A DNA stretch of 64,000 nucleotides from Egibacteraceae bacterium (GCA_030447925.1 JAUJNX010000001.1:148037-212036), one strand, 5' to 3'; positions 19,034 through 28,072 are shown, counted from the stretch's first letter. Translations and numbers: made by a program. The notes: generated by a model not told the origin, from the sequence alone.

Positions 19034-20374
19034 CTAGGACACGTCCACCGCGTCGAGTTCGGCCCACCAGGCGCCCTTGCCGAAGCGCAGGGTGTTCCAG
19101 CCCTCGGCGAGGGTGACGCCCCGGCGGACCTCGCTCCAGGCGTCCCAGCCGGTGTCGGGGTAGTCGACCGTCCCGGCGCCGACGCCGTTGACGGCCAGGG
19201 TGTGGGAGGCGCCCGTCCCCGACCCGTTGGCGAAGCGGACCGCCAGGGTGTGGCCGCCGGCGCGGGCGGCGAACACGCGCACGGTGACCGAGCTCCCGGC
19301 GTCGTCGATGTAGCCGACCACCCGGCCGTCGGACGCGCCGGGCGCCCCGCGGGTGCGCGCCAGCCCGGTCAGCTCGCCGCGCTCGGCCTCGTAGCGGACG
19401 CGGCTGCCGCGCACCACCGGCAGCCCGTCGGCCCAGCCGAGCTCCGCGCTGTGCCAGCCGCGGTAGGCGTAGCCCGGGTCCCAGCCGTGGAAGAAGATGC
19501 GGTCGCGGCCGTCGGGCCCGGTCACGACGTCCTGCCCGCCGGGCCCGCGCACGCTGCCGTCGGTCGTCGCGGTGGTCAGCAGCGGGTTCGGCGCCTTGTC
19601 GTAGGGGCCGGTCAGCGACGCCGAGGTCGCGTAGCTGGTCAGGTAGCGGTCGTCGGCGAAGGAGTTGGCCGAGTAGAACAGCACGTAGCGCCCGTCGTGG
19701 CGCCACAGCGTCGGCGCCTCGACCAGGGCGCCCTCGAACGCGCGGTCCTGGCGGATCAGGCGGGTCGCGGGGCCGGTCAGGGTCAGGCCGTCGGCCGACG
19801 TCGGCTGCAGGTGCAGCCAGGTGTCGCGCCCGCAGCAGTTGCCGTCGTTCTTCCACAGCAGGTACCGCCGCCCGTCCTCCGCGTAGGACGCGGGGTCGAT
19901 CGCCCCGCCGTCGGCCACGGGGCAGACCAGCGGCGCGGCGCCCACCGGGGTGAACGGGCCGGTGGGCGAGGACGAGGTCGCCACGCCGATGCACTGGGCC
20001 TGCGGGTCGCGGTTGTGCGCGGTGTAGTACAGGACCAGCGTGCCGTCGTCGCGGACCGACACGTCCGGCGCCCACACCCCGCGGTCGCCCGGGCGGAAGT
20101 ACCAGTCGGGGTCGGCCCAGGGCCCCAGGTCCGGCAGGGCGTCGACGGGCAGGACCTCCCAGGTGCGCAGGTCGGTGGACCGCGCCACCTGGATGTTGAC
20201 CTCGTCCTCGTTGGTGGCGTAGGCGTACCAGGCGTCGCCGACGCGCACGACGTCGGGGTCGGGGAAGTCCTGGTCCACCAGGGGGCCGCCGATGGCGGCC
20301 ACGGCGGCCGGGGCCGGCGACAGCGGCGCGACGGCCAGCGCCAGGACGATCAGCAGACGTGCGGCGGCCCGCAT
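19034..20374 (-). CDS. Secreted GH43-type glycosidase with C-terminal carbohydrate-binding module
   Basis: 446 aa. Sec signal peptide (about 1-28, ending AAVAA). A five-bladed propeller of GH43 type follows, with catalytic Asp in DPDVVRVGDAWYAY, the second Asp in GVWAPDVSV, and Glu in VEAPTLWRHDGRYVLFYS. The last 130 residues (from YEAERGEL) read as a CBM35/CBM6-like sandwich. Expected substrates are arabinan, xylan side chains or galactan; the choice cannot be made by eye. ATG 20374 is chosen for AAGGGAG five bases upstream and the clean signal peptide. Confidence 0.88.
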   Translation of the reverse strand: MRAAARLLIVLALAVAPLSPAPAAVAAIGGPLVDQDFPDPDVVRVGDAWYAYATNEDEVNIQVARSTDLRTWEVLPVDALPDLGPWADPDWYFRPGDRGVWAPDVSVRDDGTLVLYYTAHNRDPQAQCIGVATSSSPTGPFTPVGAAPLVCPVADGGAIDPASYAEDGRRYLLWKNDGNCCGRDTWLHLQPTSADGLTLTGPATRLIRQDRAFEGALVEAPTLWRHDGRYVLFYSANSFADDRYLTSYATSASLTGPYDKAPNPLLTTATTDGSVRGPGGQDVVTGPDGRDRIFFHGWDPGYAYRGWHSAELGWADGLPVVRGSRVRYEAERGELTGLARTRGAPGASDGRVVGYIDDAGSSVTVRVFAARAGGHTLAVRFANGSGTGASHTLAVNGVGAGTVDYPDTGWDAWSEVRRGVTLAEGWNTLRFGKGAWWAELDAVDVS

Positions 20375-20429
20375 GGTGGCTCCCTTCGACAGGGTGGCTC
20401 GAGCACCAGCTGACCAGTACTGATCGTTC

Positions 20430-20452
20430 ACGACCGTAACCCGACCGGTCGT
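20430..20452. promoter_or_regulatory. Inverted repeat upstream of the GH43 gene
   Basis: ACGACCG and CGGTCGT arms separated by nine bases, 56 bases before the GH43 start. Candidate sugar-responsive operator; no regulator identified. Confidence 0.35.
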
Positions 20453-20487
20453 TGTCCTACCAGGGTCGTTGGCGATCCCCGGGGCCG

Positions 20488-21222
20488 TCAGGCCGGGCGG
20501 AACAGGTAGTTGCGGACGCCGGGGACGGTGCCGGTCACGTCGCGCAGGGACCCGCTGATCAGCGCCTCGGCGCGGTAGTCGCGGTCGGCGAACCAGCCGA
20601 AGACCTCGGCGGCGGTGTGGCCGTACTTCTGGGTGTGGCGGTCCTCGACCTCGATCAGCAGGGCGGGCCGGTGGCGGGCGATGGTCGCCGCCGCGCCGTG
20701 CAGCAGGCGCAGCTCCGCGCCCTCCACGTCGACCTTGACGAACGCCAGGGAGGGCAGGTCCAGCTCCTCGACGAGCGCGTCGAGGGTCGTCGTCGGCACG
20801 GTCAGGTCGTCCACGCCGCGGAACTCGTCGGTGTAGACGTGCGGGTCGGCGTCGGCGTCCCACAGGTAGGCGCGGCCGTGGACCTGGAGCAGGCGGCGGG
20901 GGACGACCAGGCGCAGCTCGCCGTGGCGGTCGGCCAGGGCGAGCTGGTGCAGGGTCACCTGCCGGGACCGCAGCAGCGCGCGCACCGCGCGCAGGTTGCG
21001 CAGCGCGAAGGGCTGCGGCTCGATCGCGTGGACGGCCCCCCGCGGCCCGACCAGCCGCGCCAGCAGCGCGGTGTAGATCCCGTTCGCCGCGCCCACGTCC
21101 AGGCAGACCGACCCGCGCGGCACCAGGGCGCGCAGCAGCAGCAGCTCGTCCTCAAGGAACCAGGTGCGGCGGACCAGCTCGGCGAGCGATCCCGTGGCGA
21201 CGGCGGGCGGGGAGTCCGGCAT
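20488..21222 (-). CDS. FkbM-family SAM-dependent methyltransferase
   Basis: 244 aa from ATG 21222. SAM-binding motif VCLDVGAANGIYTALLA, then IEPQPFALRNLRAV, LDALVEELDLPSLAFVKVDVEG (the FkbM signature ends in VDVEGAE) and LLIEVEDRH. Members O-methylate sugars or lipids; the substrate here is unknown. The ATG at 21222 rather than 21234 is preferred because TATGCT lies seven bases before it. The epoxide hydrolase gene ends 23 bases upstream. Confidence 0.85.
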   Translation of the reverse strand: MPDSPPAVATGSLAELVRRTWFLEDELLLLRALVPRGSVCLDVGAANGIYTALLARLVGPRGAVHAIEPQPFALRNLRAVRALLRSRQVTLHQLALADRHGELRLVVPRRLLQVHGRAYLWDADADPHVYTDEFRGVDDLTVPTTTLDALVEELDLPSLAFVKVDVEGAELRLLHGAAATIARHRPALLIEVEDRHTQKYGHTAAEVFGWFADRDYRAEALISGSLRDVTGTVPGVRNYLFRPA

Positions 21223-21229
21223 GGCGCGC

Positions 21230-21235
21230 AGCATA
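21230..21235 (-). promoter_or_regulatory. -10 box, leaderless, of the FkbM gene
   Basis: TATGCT on the minus strand, seven bases before ATG 21222. Confidence 0.45.
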
Positions 21236-21244
21236 GGCAGCGGG

Positions 21245-22423
21245 TCAGCGCGGCAGGTCGGCGAGGAAGGCCTGGAGGTCGGCGCGCAGCAGGTCGGGGA
21301 CGGCCAGGGCGGGGAAGTGCGTGCCGTGGCCGGCGGGCAGCTCGGTCCAGCGGACCAGGTCGTGGACCCGGGCGGGGATGCTGCGCAGCGGCGCGGGGAC
21401 CAGCGGGTCGTGGGCGTCCAGGTAGGCCACGGGCGGGCGGGTGCGCTGCCCCGGCTCCAGCTCGGCGGGGTCGCCGAACAGCCCGGCGTAGACCCACAGC
21501 GAGGTGTCGAAGCTGCGCGTCACCAGGTAGACCATCACCGTGGTGAGCAGGTCGTCCAGGTCGTAGACGGCGTCGGGGTCCTGGCCGTCGGCCAGCACCG
21601 TCCAGTCGTGGAACTTCTCCAGGATCCAGGCGGCCTGCCCGACGGGGGAGTCCATCAGGCCGGCGGCCAGGGTCATCGGCCGCGCCTGCACCAGGGCGTA
21701 GGTGAACATCGCCTGCAGGTGGGCCAGCTCCCCGCGCAGGTGGGCGCGCTCCTCGTCGGTGTAGGACGCGGGCGGGTCGGTCGCGTAGTACGGCGCGCCC
21801 GCGGGCCGCAGGTTCAGCGCGGACACGTGGATGCCGCGCACGGCCTCGGGCTGGTCCAGGGCGAGCCAGCCCGCCACGGTCGCCCCGAAGTCCCCGCCCT
21901 GGACGACGTAGCGGTCGTGGCCGAGGCCCTCGGTGACCGCGCGGTGGAGCAGGCCCGCCTGTGCCCGCAGGCCCATCGGGTACGGCGGCCGCCCCGACCA
22001 CCCGAACCCCGCCATCGAGGGGACGACCACGGTGACGCCGTCCTCGGCGTTCCCGCCGTGGCGCTCGGGGTGGGCGAGCGGGTCGATCATGCGGGCGAAG
22101 TCCCAGACGGTGCTCGGCCAGCCGTGGACCAGGACGACGGTGGCGGGATCGCTGCCGGAGCCGCGCTCCTGCAGGACGTGCACGTCGGTGCCGTCGACGT
22201 CGACCAGGAACCCCGGCACGGCGTTGAGGGCGGCCTCGGCGGCGCGCCAGTCGTAGCCGCCGAGCCAGCGGTCGGCGACGCGGCGCAGGAACGCTGCGGG
22301 CGGCCCCGCCTGCCAGCTGCCGAGGTCGGCGAGGTCGTCCCAGGGGTAGCGCTCGACGCGCCGGGCGATGTCGTCCAGGGTCGCCTGCGGGACGGAGATC
22401 GGGAAGGGTCGCGGGTCGCTCAT
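21245..22423 (-). CDS. Epoxide hydrolase (EHN plus alpha/beta hydrolase)
   Basis: 392 aa. N-terminal EHN lid domain (about 1-95; PFPISVPQATLDDIARRV), oxyanion motif HGWP (near 100), nucleophile Asp in QGGDFGATVAGW (near 180), and the His in GHGTHFPAL (near 370). This is the microsomal-type epoxide hydrolase layout, converting epoxides to diols. Divergent from the LysR gene with a 71-bp gap, which suggests control by that regulator. Confidence 0.92.
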   Translation of the reverse strand: MSDPRPFPISVPQATLDDIARRVERYPWDDLADLGSWQAGPPAAFLRRVADRWLGGYDWRAAEAALNAVPGFLVDVDGTDVHVLQERGSGSDPATVVLVHGWPSTVWDFARMIDPLAHPERHGGNAEDGVTVVVPSMAGFGWSGRPPYPMGLRAQAGLLHRAVTEGLGHDRYVVQGGDFGATVAGWLALDQPEAVRGIHVSALNLRPAGAPYYATDPPASYTDEERAHLRGELAHLQAMFTYALVQARPMTLAAGLMDSPVGQAAWILEKFHDWTVLADGQDPDAVYDLDDLLTTVMVYLVTRSFDTSLWVYAGLFGDPAELEPGQRTRPPVAYLDAHDPLVPAPLRSIPARVHDLVRWTELPAGHGTHFPALAVPDLLRADLQAFLADLPR

Positions 22424-22480
22424 GACCCGATGGTCGACCGCCCGGGCGGGGCGCGGAACCCCCCGCCCGGCTGTCCCCGC

Positions 22481-22486
22481 TACAGT
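22481..22486 (+). promoter_or_regulatory. -10 box, near-leaderless, of the LysR gene
   Basis: TACAGT, eight bases before GTG 22495; no Shine-Dalgarno. Confidence 0.45.
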
Positions 22487-22494
22487 CCCCGGCT

Positions 22495-23379
22495 GTGGAG
22501 ATCCGCGAGCTGCGCGCGGTCGTGGCCGTCGCCGAGGAGCGCAGCATCAGCCGCGGCGCCCGGCGCCTGCACATCACCCAGCAGTCGCTGAGCGCGACCG
22601 TCACCGGCGTCGAGCGGCGCCTGGGGGTCCGGCTGTTCGCACGCACCAGCCGCGGCGTGGAGCCGACCGCCGCCGGGCGGGCGCTGCTGGACCACGCCCC
22701 CGCGGTGCTGGGCGCCCTGGACGCCGCGGTCGCCGCCGCGCGGGCGGCCGGGGACGCCGGCGGCGCGCTGACCCTGCGCCACGGCCTGGACACCGAGCCG
22801 TTCGTCGAGCCGTTCCTGGCGGCCTTCCGCGCCGCGCACCCGGCCATCACGGTGTCGGGCTGGAGCGGCAACGACACCGACAACCTGGCCGCCCTGCGCG
22901 CCGGCGCGGTCGACGCGGTCTTCGCGTGGGCCCTTGACGGCGGGCACGACGACCTGCGGACCGCCCCCGTCGACGCCGAGCGCACCCTGCTCGCCCTGCG
23001 CGCAGGGCACCCGCTGGCCCGCCACGACGCGGTGCCGGTGGCCGGCCTGGCAGGCGAGACCCTGGTGCTGTTCCCGCGCGCGTCGGCGCCCGCGGTCTGG
23101 GACCACCTCGTCCGCGCCCTGCGGCCGTCCGGCGGCGCGGTGATCGAGGTCGCCGCCAGCGGCCAGGGCGTGATGGTCGACGCGGTCGCGCACGGCCAGG
23201 GCGTCTGCCCGGTCAGCGCGCGCCTGGCCAACCGGCTGCGCCGCGCCGACGTCGTCCTGCGCCCGCTGGACCCGCCGGTGTCGACCCCCCTGCACCTGGC
23301 CTGGCGGGGGACGCCCGCCCCGCCCCTCGCCGCCCTGCTCGCGCTGGCCGCGGGACCGCCCGGCAGGCTGGCGCCATGA
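22495..23379 (+). CDS. LysR-family transcription regulator
   Basis: 294 aa. N-terminal winged HTH (about 1-60; ELRAVVAVAEERSISRGARR and LHITQQSLSATVTGVERRLG) and a periplasmic-binding-like effector domain (about 85-290). It is divergent from the epoxide hydrolase gene, the classic position for a LysR target. Its stop overlaps the YbaK gene start by four bases (ATGA), so the two are translated together. Confidence 0.92.
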   Translation: MEIRELRAVVAVAEERSISRGARRLHITQQSLSATVTGVERRLGVRLFARTSRGVEPTAAGRALLDHAPAVLGALDAAVAAARAAGDAGGALTLRHGLDTEPFVEPFLAAFRAAHPAITVSGWSGNDTDNLAALRAGAVDAVFAWALDGGHDDLRTAPVDAERTLLALRAGHPLARHDAVPVAGLAGETLVLFPRASAPAVWDHLVRALRPSGGAVIEVAASGQGVMVDAVAHGQGVCPVSARLANRLRRADVVLRPLDPPVSTPLHLAWRGTPAPPLAALLALAAGPPGRLAP

Positions 23380-23888
23380 CGTCGGAGGATCCCGAGGCGC
23401 GGGTGCGCCGGGCGCTGGACGACCTGGGCGCCGACTACGAGCTGCTGGCCTGCGACCCGGCCCTGGCCGACACCGCCGCCTTCGTCGCGGCCTACGGCGT
23501 GCCGGCGGACCGCTCCGCCAACACCCTGCTGGTCAGCGCGCGACGCGGGCCGGAGAGGACCGCCGCCTGCGTCGTCCTGGCCACCACCCGGCTGGACGTG
23601 AACGGGGCGGTCCGCCGGGCGCTGGGGGTGGCGAAGCTGTCGTTCGCGGACCCGGACCGCACCCGCGAGCAGACCGGCATGGAGCTCGGCGGGGTCGCGC
23701 CGTTCGGGCTGCCCGGCGAGGTCGAGGTGCTCGTCGACGCCGCGGTCCTGACCCCCGACTGGGTCGTGGTCGGCGGCGGGAGCCGAGCGGTCAAGGTCCG
23801 CCTGGACCCGGCGGTCCTGCGCCGCGCCCCCCGCACCCGCGTCATCGAGGGCCTCGCCGTCCCCGTGCCCGCCCCGGCCGCCGGCTGA
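23376..23888 (+). CDS. YbaK/EbsC-family aminoacyl-tRNA deacylase
   Basis: 170 aa. Family blocks are NTLLVSARRGPERTAACVVL, RRALGVAKLSFADPDRTREQTGMELGG and the Gly-rich GVAPFGLPGEVEVLVD loop. Members clear mischarged tRNAs such as Cys-tRNA(Pro). ATG overlaps the LysR stop, so the genes are coupled, although no functional link is obvious. Confidence 0.9.
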   Translation: MTSEDPEARVRRALDDLGADYELLACDPALADTAAFVAAYGVPADRSANTLLVSARRGPERTAACVVLATTRLDVNGAVRRALGVAKLSFADPDRTREQTGMELGGVAPFGLPGEVEVLVDAAVLTPDWVVVGGGSRAVKVRLDPAVLRRAPRTRVIEGLAVPVPAPAAG

Positions 23889-23919
23889 GCGCGGGCGGCC
23901 GTTCGGGCGCGGGCAGCCG

Positions 23920-24519
23920 TCAGGGCGCGGCGGGGAGGTCGTCGGGGAGGTCGACGGTCCAGCCCTCGCCGACGCCCTGGTCGGCGAACCAGCCCTGCTC
24001 GACCTCCAGCGCGCCGCGGTAGGCGACCCCGGGGTCGTACAGCTCGCAGTCCGACGGGGTCGCCGAGGTGCACGGCTCCATGTCCAGGACCGCCGCGATC
24101 CGCCCATCGGCGTCGAAGAAGGCGATCGAGAGCGGCATCAGCGTCCGGTACATGTAGTACGCGCCGCTGGTGTCCGCGTCGTAGGTGAACACCATCCCGG
24201 TGCCGTCGGGCAGGTCCTCGCGGTCCATCAGCCCCCGCGACCGCTGCGCCGGTGTCGAGGCGACGTAGACGGGCACCTCGATCGCCTCCCCGCCCGGCCC
24301 GCGGAGGGTGAGCCGCGCGGTCGCGAAGCCCTCGGTGGCCTCCAGCGTCGGCAGGGGCGCGGGGGCCGCGGCCGGCTCCGGCGCGGCGGCGGCGGCCGGC
24401 TCCGGCGCGGGCGCCGCGGCCCCGTCCGACCCGGACCCGCCCGAACCCCCGCCGGCGCACCCCGCCAGGGCGACCGTGGTGGACAGGACGAGGAGGGTCT
24501 TCCGGGCGACCGGCCGCAT
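23920..24519 (-). CDS. DUF192 lipoprotein
   Basis: 199 aa. Lipoprotein signal with lipobox LAGC at about residue 18-21, an Ala/Pro/Glu linker, then the DUF192 domain (STPAQRSRGLMDREDLPDG, GMVFTYDADTSGAYYMYRT, LMPLSIAFFDADGRI). DUF192 proteins are small secreted beta-barrels of unknown role. ATG 24519 is chosen because TATGCT lies seven bases upstream. Divergent from the ACT gene. Confidence 0.88.
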   Translation of the reverse strand: MRPVARKTLLVLSTTVALAGCAGGGSGGSGSDGAAAPAPEPAAAAAPEPAAAPAPLPTLEATEGFATARLTLRGPGGEAIEVPVYVASTPAQRSRGLMDREDLPDGTGMVFTYDADTSGAYYMYRTLMPLSIAFFDADGRIAAVLDMEPCTSATPSDCELYDPGVAYRGALEVEQGWFADQGVGEGWTVDLPDDLPAAP

Positions 24520-24526
24520 GTGGGGC

Positions 24527-24532
24527 AGCATA
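24527..24532 (-). promoter_or_regulatory. -10 box, leaderless, of the DUF192 gene
   Basis: TATGCT on the minus strand, seven bases before ATG 24519. Confidence 0.5.
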
Positions 24533-24538
24533 CGGGCC

Positions 24539-25062
24539 ATGCCCGTCCTCGCCGTCACCGCCATCGGGGCCGACCGCCCCGGCATCGTCGCCCGCGTCAC
24601 CGGCGTGCTCCTGGAGCACGGCGGGAACCTCGAGGACTCCTCGATGACCGTCCTGGGGGCCAGTTCGCCGTCGTCCTGCTGGTCGACACCGCGACCGCCC
24701 CCGCGGTCCTGGAGTCCGCCCTCGCCGACGCGACCCGGGACCTCGGCCTGCTCGTCTCCGTCCGGCCGGTGGGCGCGGGCGCGCCCCGGCGCGCCGCGGC
24801 GACCCACGTCGTGTCGGTCTACGGCGCCGACCGCCCGGGGATCGTCCACGCGGTCGCGGCCGGGCTGGCCGCGCGGGACTGCAGCGTCACCGACCTCGTC
24901 ACCCGGGTGCTGCCGGGGGACCCGCCGGTGTACGTGCTGCAGCTGGAGGTCGCCGTGCCCGCGGGCGCCGACCCCGACGCCCTCGTGGCCGCGCTGCGCG
25001 GCGACCCGGCCCTCGCCGAGGTCGCGGTGTCGGTGCAGCCGCTCGACGCGGACGCGTTCTAG
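24539..25062 (+). CDS. Two-ACT-domain protein (GcvR type); needs one frameshift
   Basis: From ATG 24539 the reading is a typical ACT start (AVTAIGADRPGIVARVTGVL and NLEDSSMTVLG). At the G-run 24655-24659 one G appears to be missing; restoring it yields the standard SSMTVLGGQFAVVLLV and the rest of the protein, including a second ACT domain (VSVYGADRPGIVHAVAAGLA) to the stop at 25062. Length about 174 aa. Such proteins sense amino acids, as GcvR does for glycine cleavage. The peptide deformylase gene starts four bases after its stop. Confidence 0.8.
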
Positions 25063-25065
25063 GCC

Positions 25066-25572
25066 GTGCCCGAGCGCCCCGTCCTGGCCCTGCCCGACCC
25101 CGTCCTCCAGCGCCGCGCCGTCCCCACCGGCGCGCCCGACACCGCGCTGGCCGCCGACCTGGTCGACACCATGCGCGTGTCGCCCGGGTGCGTCGGCCTG
25201 GCCGCGCCCCAGATCGGGGTGTCGCGGCGCGCCTTCTGCGTGGACGTGTCCGGCCACCCCAAGGGCCGGGTGAGCCACGGGCTGGTCGTCCTGTTCGACC
25301 CGGAGCTGGTGTCGGCCGAGGGCGCGGAGGTCAAGCGCGAGGGCTGCATGAGCGTCCCCGACCTGACCGCGAACGTCCGGCGCGCCCTGCGCGTCGTGGT
25401 GCGCGGGACCCGCCCCGACGGCGACGAGCAGGTCGTCGAGGCGGAGGGCTTCGAGGCGCGGGCGTTCCAGCACGAGCTGGACCACCTCGACGGCCTGCTC
25501 ATCCTCGACCGCGTCGCCTCCCTCCGCGACGACGTCTTCCGCCGCCGCACCTACCAGCCCCGCCGCGACTGA
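25066..25572 (+). CDS. def: Peptide deformylase
   Basis: 168 aa. All three motifs are present: CVGLAAPQIGV (motif 1), EGCMSVP (motif 2, metal-binding Cys) and QHELDHLDG (motif 3, HExxH). It removes the N-formyl group from new proteins. Motif 2 has Met where Leu is usual, a tolerated change. GTG start four bases after the ACT gene, so the two are co-transcribed. Confidence 0.93.
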   Translation: MPERPVLALPDPVLQRRAVPTGAPDTALAADLVDTMRVSPGCVGLAAPQIGVSRRAFCVDVSGHPKGRVSHGLVVLFDPELVSAEGAEVKREGCMSVPDLTANVRRALRVVVRGTRPDGDEQVVEAEGFEARAFQHELDHLDGLLILDRVASLRDDVFRRRTYQPRRD

Positions 25573-25576
25573 CCCA

Positions 25577-25625
25577 GGGGTGCACCTCACACGCGGGCGG
25601 CTTCCGTATGCGGGTCCGGCGACCC
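25577..25625. repeat. Dispersed GC-rich repeat, copy B
   Basis: GGGGTGCACCTC followed by GCGGGCGGCTTCCG, the same order as copy A at 18978 but more diverged. It starts five bases after the def stop codon. Confidence 0.5.
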
Positions 25626-25728
25626 TGACTAGCCCGAACGGGTGATGCCGGGGCTCAAGTCGTAGCCCGAACGTGCCGACCCCGATCGGGGGGTCACGGG
25701 GCCCCCGACACGAGCGGGGAGTGCAGGC

Positions 25729-28035
25729 ATGGCATCGAGGACACGACGGGCCCTGACCGGGGTCCTGTCCGCCGCCCTGGTGGCGGTGGCCGCCGGACCG
25801 GCGGGCGCCCAGGCGCCGGCGCCGGGCACGGCGCGGGCGACGCTGGACCTGGGGTCGCTGACCCTGGGCGGCGGGGACGCGCTGGAGCTGGGCGGGCTGG
25901 AGGCGTCAGCGACCACCGAGGGCGAGCGCCTCGGCCTGGTCACCGTCGACCTCGCGGGGGAGCAGACCCTGGCGGCGCGGTCGGGCGAGCCGCCCGTGGC
26001 CGACGCGTCGGTGACGCTGGCCGGCGGCGGGACGGTCGGGGCGACGGCGCTCGAGGCCGTGGACGAGGGCGGCGAGGTGCGCGCCGCCGTGGCCTCGCTG
26101 GACGCCGACCTGACCGGCGGGCCGCTGGACCTGCAGGCGTCGGCGACCGCGATCGAGGCGCGCGTCTCGGCCGACGTGGCCGGCGCGCAGCAGGGCGCCC
26201 GGGTCACGGCCCTATCGGTGACCCTGGACGACCTCCTCGGCGAGGAGGTCGTGGACGGCCTGTCCCTCGACGTGCTCGTCGACCTCGGCGCGCAGCTGCG
26301 CGGCGACCTGGACGCCGAGGTGACCGCCACCCTGGACGACCTGCTCGCCCTGCGCACGGCCCTGGCCTCCGGGACCGGCGTCGACGCGGCGGTGGCCGCG
26401 CTGGCCGGGGTCGACCTGGCCGCGTTCCAGACCGCCCTGGCCGACCAACTCGGCGCCACCGAGCTGCTCGGGATCGACGACCTGGAGGTCGCCGTGACCG
26501 CGGAGGCGACCGCCGCGGGCAGCACGGCGGGCGCCACCTGCACCGTCGGGAGCCTGCGGGTCCTGGGCGCGGCGGTGGAGGGCTCGCTGGACTGCGCCGG
26601 CGTCGCCGAGGCGCTGGAGGGCCTGGAGGTCGGGCTGTCCGCGCTGGTGGAGGGCCTGCCCGCCACCGGGCCGGTGAGCGTGACCGTGACCGGCGGCCAG
26701 GTCACCGCCACGGCGGAGAACGCGCGCGACGGGGCCGACCTCGTCGCCGACGCCCGCGTCGAGGGCCCGCAGGTCACCGTCGCGCCGTTCACCCTGGACG
26801 CCGCCCTGAGCGGCGACAGCCTCGAGGACCTGCTGGCCCTCCTGCCGGTGACCGCCGAGGTCCAGGACCTGCTCGACCGCCTCGGCGGCGTGCCCGAGGG
26901 CTCCGCCACCGCCGAGGTCGCGGGGCTGGACCTGCGCACGGTGAGCATCTCCGCGGGCACCTCGTTCCTGGCCGGGCCCGACGCCCCGGGCGGTCCCGGC
27001 GACCCGGGCGTCCCGCCGGAGGGGCCCGGGAACCCGGAGGAGTGCCGGACGGCGCCCCCGGCCGGCGAGGACCCGTGCGTCACTCGCGACGCGGGCGAGG
27101 ACCGCATCGACACCGCCGTGCACGTCTCCGCCGCCGCGTTCCCCGACGGCGCGGGCGTGGCCCTGCTCGCCCGCTCCGACGTGTACGCCGACGCCCTGGC
27201 CGGGTCTCCCCTGGCCGGGTCTCCCCTGGCCGGCGCCGGTGGCGGGCCGATCCTGCTGACCCGCCCCGACGGCGTCGACGCCGGGGTCCGGACCGAGCTG
27301 GAGCGCCTCGAGGTCACCCGCGTCGTGCTGCTCGGCGGCGAGGTCGCGCTGGACGCCTCGGTCGAGGCCGAGCTGCGCGCCATGGGCCTGGAGGTCGACC
27401 GCATCGGCGGCGCCAACCGCTTCGCCACCGCGGCGCTGATCGCCGCGGAGCTGGGGACGACCCACCCGGTCGCGTTCCTGGTCGAGGGCCTCGACGAGGA
27501 TCCGGCCCGCGGCTGGCCCGACGCGGTGTCCACCGCGCCGTACGCCGCGGCGACCGGCCGACCGGTCCTGCTCGCGACCACCACCGACCTGCCGGTGGAG
27601 ACCCGCGACGCGCTGGACCGCAACGGGGTGACCGAGACGATCGTCGTCGGCGGCCCGGTGTCGGTGGGTGCCGAGGTCGTGGCGGCGGTCGAGGCCGAGG
27701 GCCACGGCCCCCGTCGCCTCGCCGGGGACGACCGCTTCGCGACCAGCGTCGCGGTCGCCGCCGAGGCCGAGACGGCGGGCGTCCTGTCCGCCGAGGGCGT
27801 CTACCTGGCCACCGGCGAGGACTGGCCCGACGCGCTGGTCGTCGGTCCCGCCGCGGCGGCGTCGGGCGACCTGCTGTTCCTGGTCGACGGCGACGACCTC
27901 GACGCGTCGCCGGCCACCCGGGCGGCGCTGGAGGCGCGCGCCGACGAGATCCGGACGGTCCGGATCGTCGGCGGCGAGGCCACCGTGTCAGCGGCCGTCG
28001 AGGCGCAGCTGCGCGCGGCGCTCGGGGGCTCCTGA
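25729..28035 (+). CDS. Secreted protein with three cell-wall-binding type 2 repeats
   Basis: 768 aa. Sec signal peptide (about 1-28, ending AGAQA). An N-terminal region of about 400 residues is rich in Thr/Val/Asp beta strands of unknown family. A Pro/Gly linker follows, then three CWB2 repeats from about 445 (RIDTAVHVSAAAFPDGAGVA; RIGGANRFATAALIA; RLAGDDRFATSVAVA), each with a VVLLGG/IVVGGP/VRIVGGE strand. CWB2 modules hold proteins non-covalently to the wall. A 15-bp tandem duplication at 27196-27225 adds a second LAGSP unit in the first repeat. Confidence 0.85.
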   Translation: MASRTRRALTGVLSAALVAVAAGPAGAQAPAPGTARATLDLGSLTLGGGDALELGGLEASATTEGERLGLVTVDLAGEQTLAARSGEPPVADASVTLAGGGTVGATALEAVDEGGEVRAAVASLDADLTGGPLDLQASATAIEARVSADVAGAQQGARVTALSVTLDDLLGEEVVDGLSLDVLVDLGAQLRGDLDAEVTATLDDLLALRTALASGTGVDAAVAALAGVDLAAFQTALADQLGATELLGIDDLEVAVTAEATAAGSTAGATCTVGSLRVLGAAVEGSLDCAGVAEALEGLEVGLSALVEGLPATGPVSVTVTGGQVTATAENARDGADLVADARVEGPQVTVAPFTLDAALSGDSLEDLLALLPVTAEVQDLLDRLGGVPEGSATAEVAGLDLRTVSISAGTSFLAGPDAPGGPGDPGVPPEGPGNPEECRTAPPAGEDPCVTRDAGEDRIDTAVHVSAAAFPDGAGVALLARSDVYADALAGSPLAGSPLAGAGGGPILLTRPDGVDAGVRTELERLEVTRVVLLGGEVALDASVEAELRAMGLEVDRIGGANRFATAALIAAELGTTHPVAFLVEGLDEDPARGWPDAVSTAPYAAATGRPVLLATTTDLPVETRDALDRNGVTETIVVGGPVSVGAEVVAAVEAEGHGPRRLAGDDRFATSVAVAAEAETAGVLSAEGVYLATGEDWPDALVVGPAAAASGDLLFLVDGDDLDASPATRAALEARADEIRTVRIVGGEATVSAAVEAQLRAALGGS

Positions 28036-28049
28036 CCCGCCCCGACCTG

Positions 28050-28072
28050 CTCGCCCGCCAATTCCGGGCGAG
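28050..28072 (+). terminator. Hairpin after the cell-wall-binding gene
   Basis: 8-bp stem CTCGCCCG/CGGGCGAG with a seven-base loop, 15 bases after the stop. Confidence 0.5.

Noticed and set aside
20955..24107. Minus-strand frame of 1050 codons over FkbM, epoxide hydrolase, LysR and YbaK
   Set aside because: Shadow frame; Arg/Pro/Ala rich with no domain, and conflicts with four motif-supported genes.
24655..24659. Programmed ribosomal frameshift in the ACT gene
   Set aside because: A G-run with one base missing also explains it, and similar shifts recur at G/C runs in unrelated genes across the window, so an indel error is simpler.
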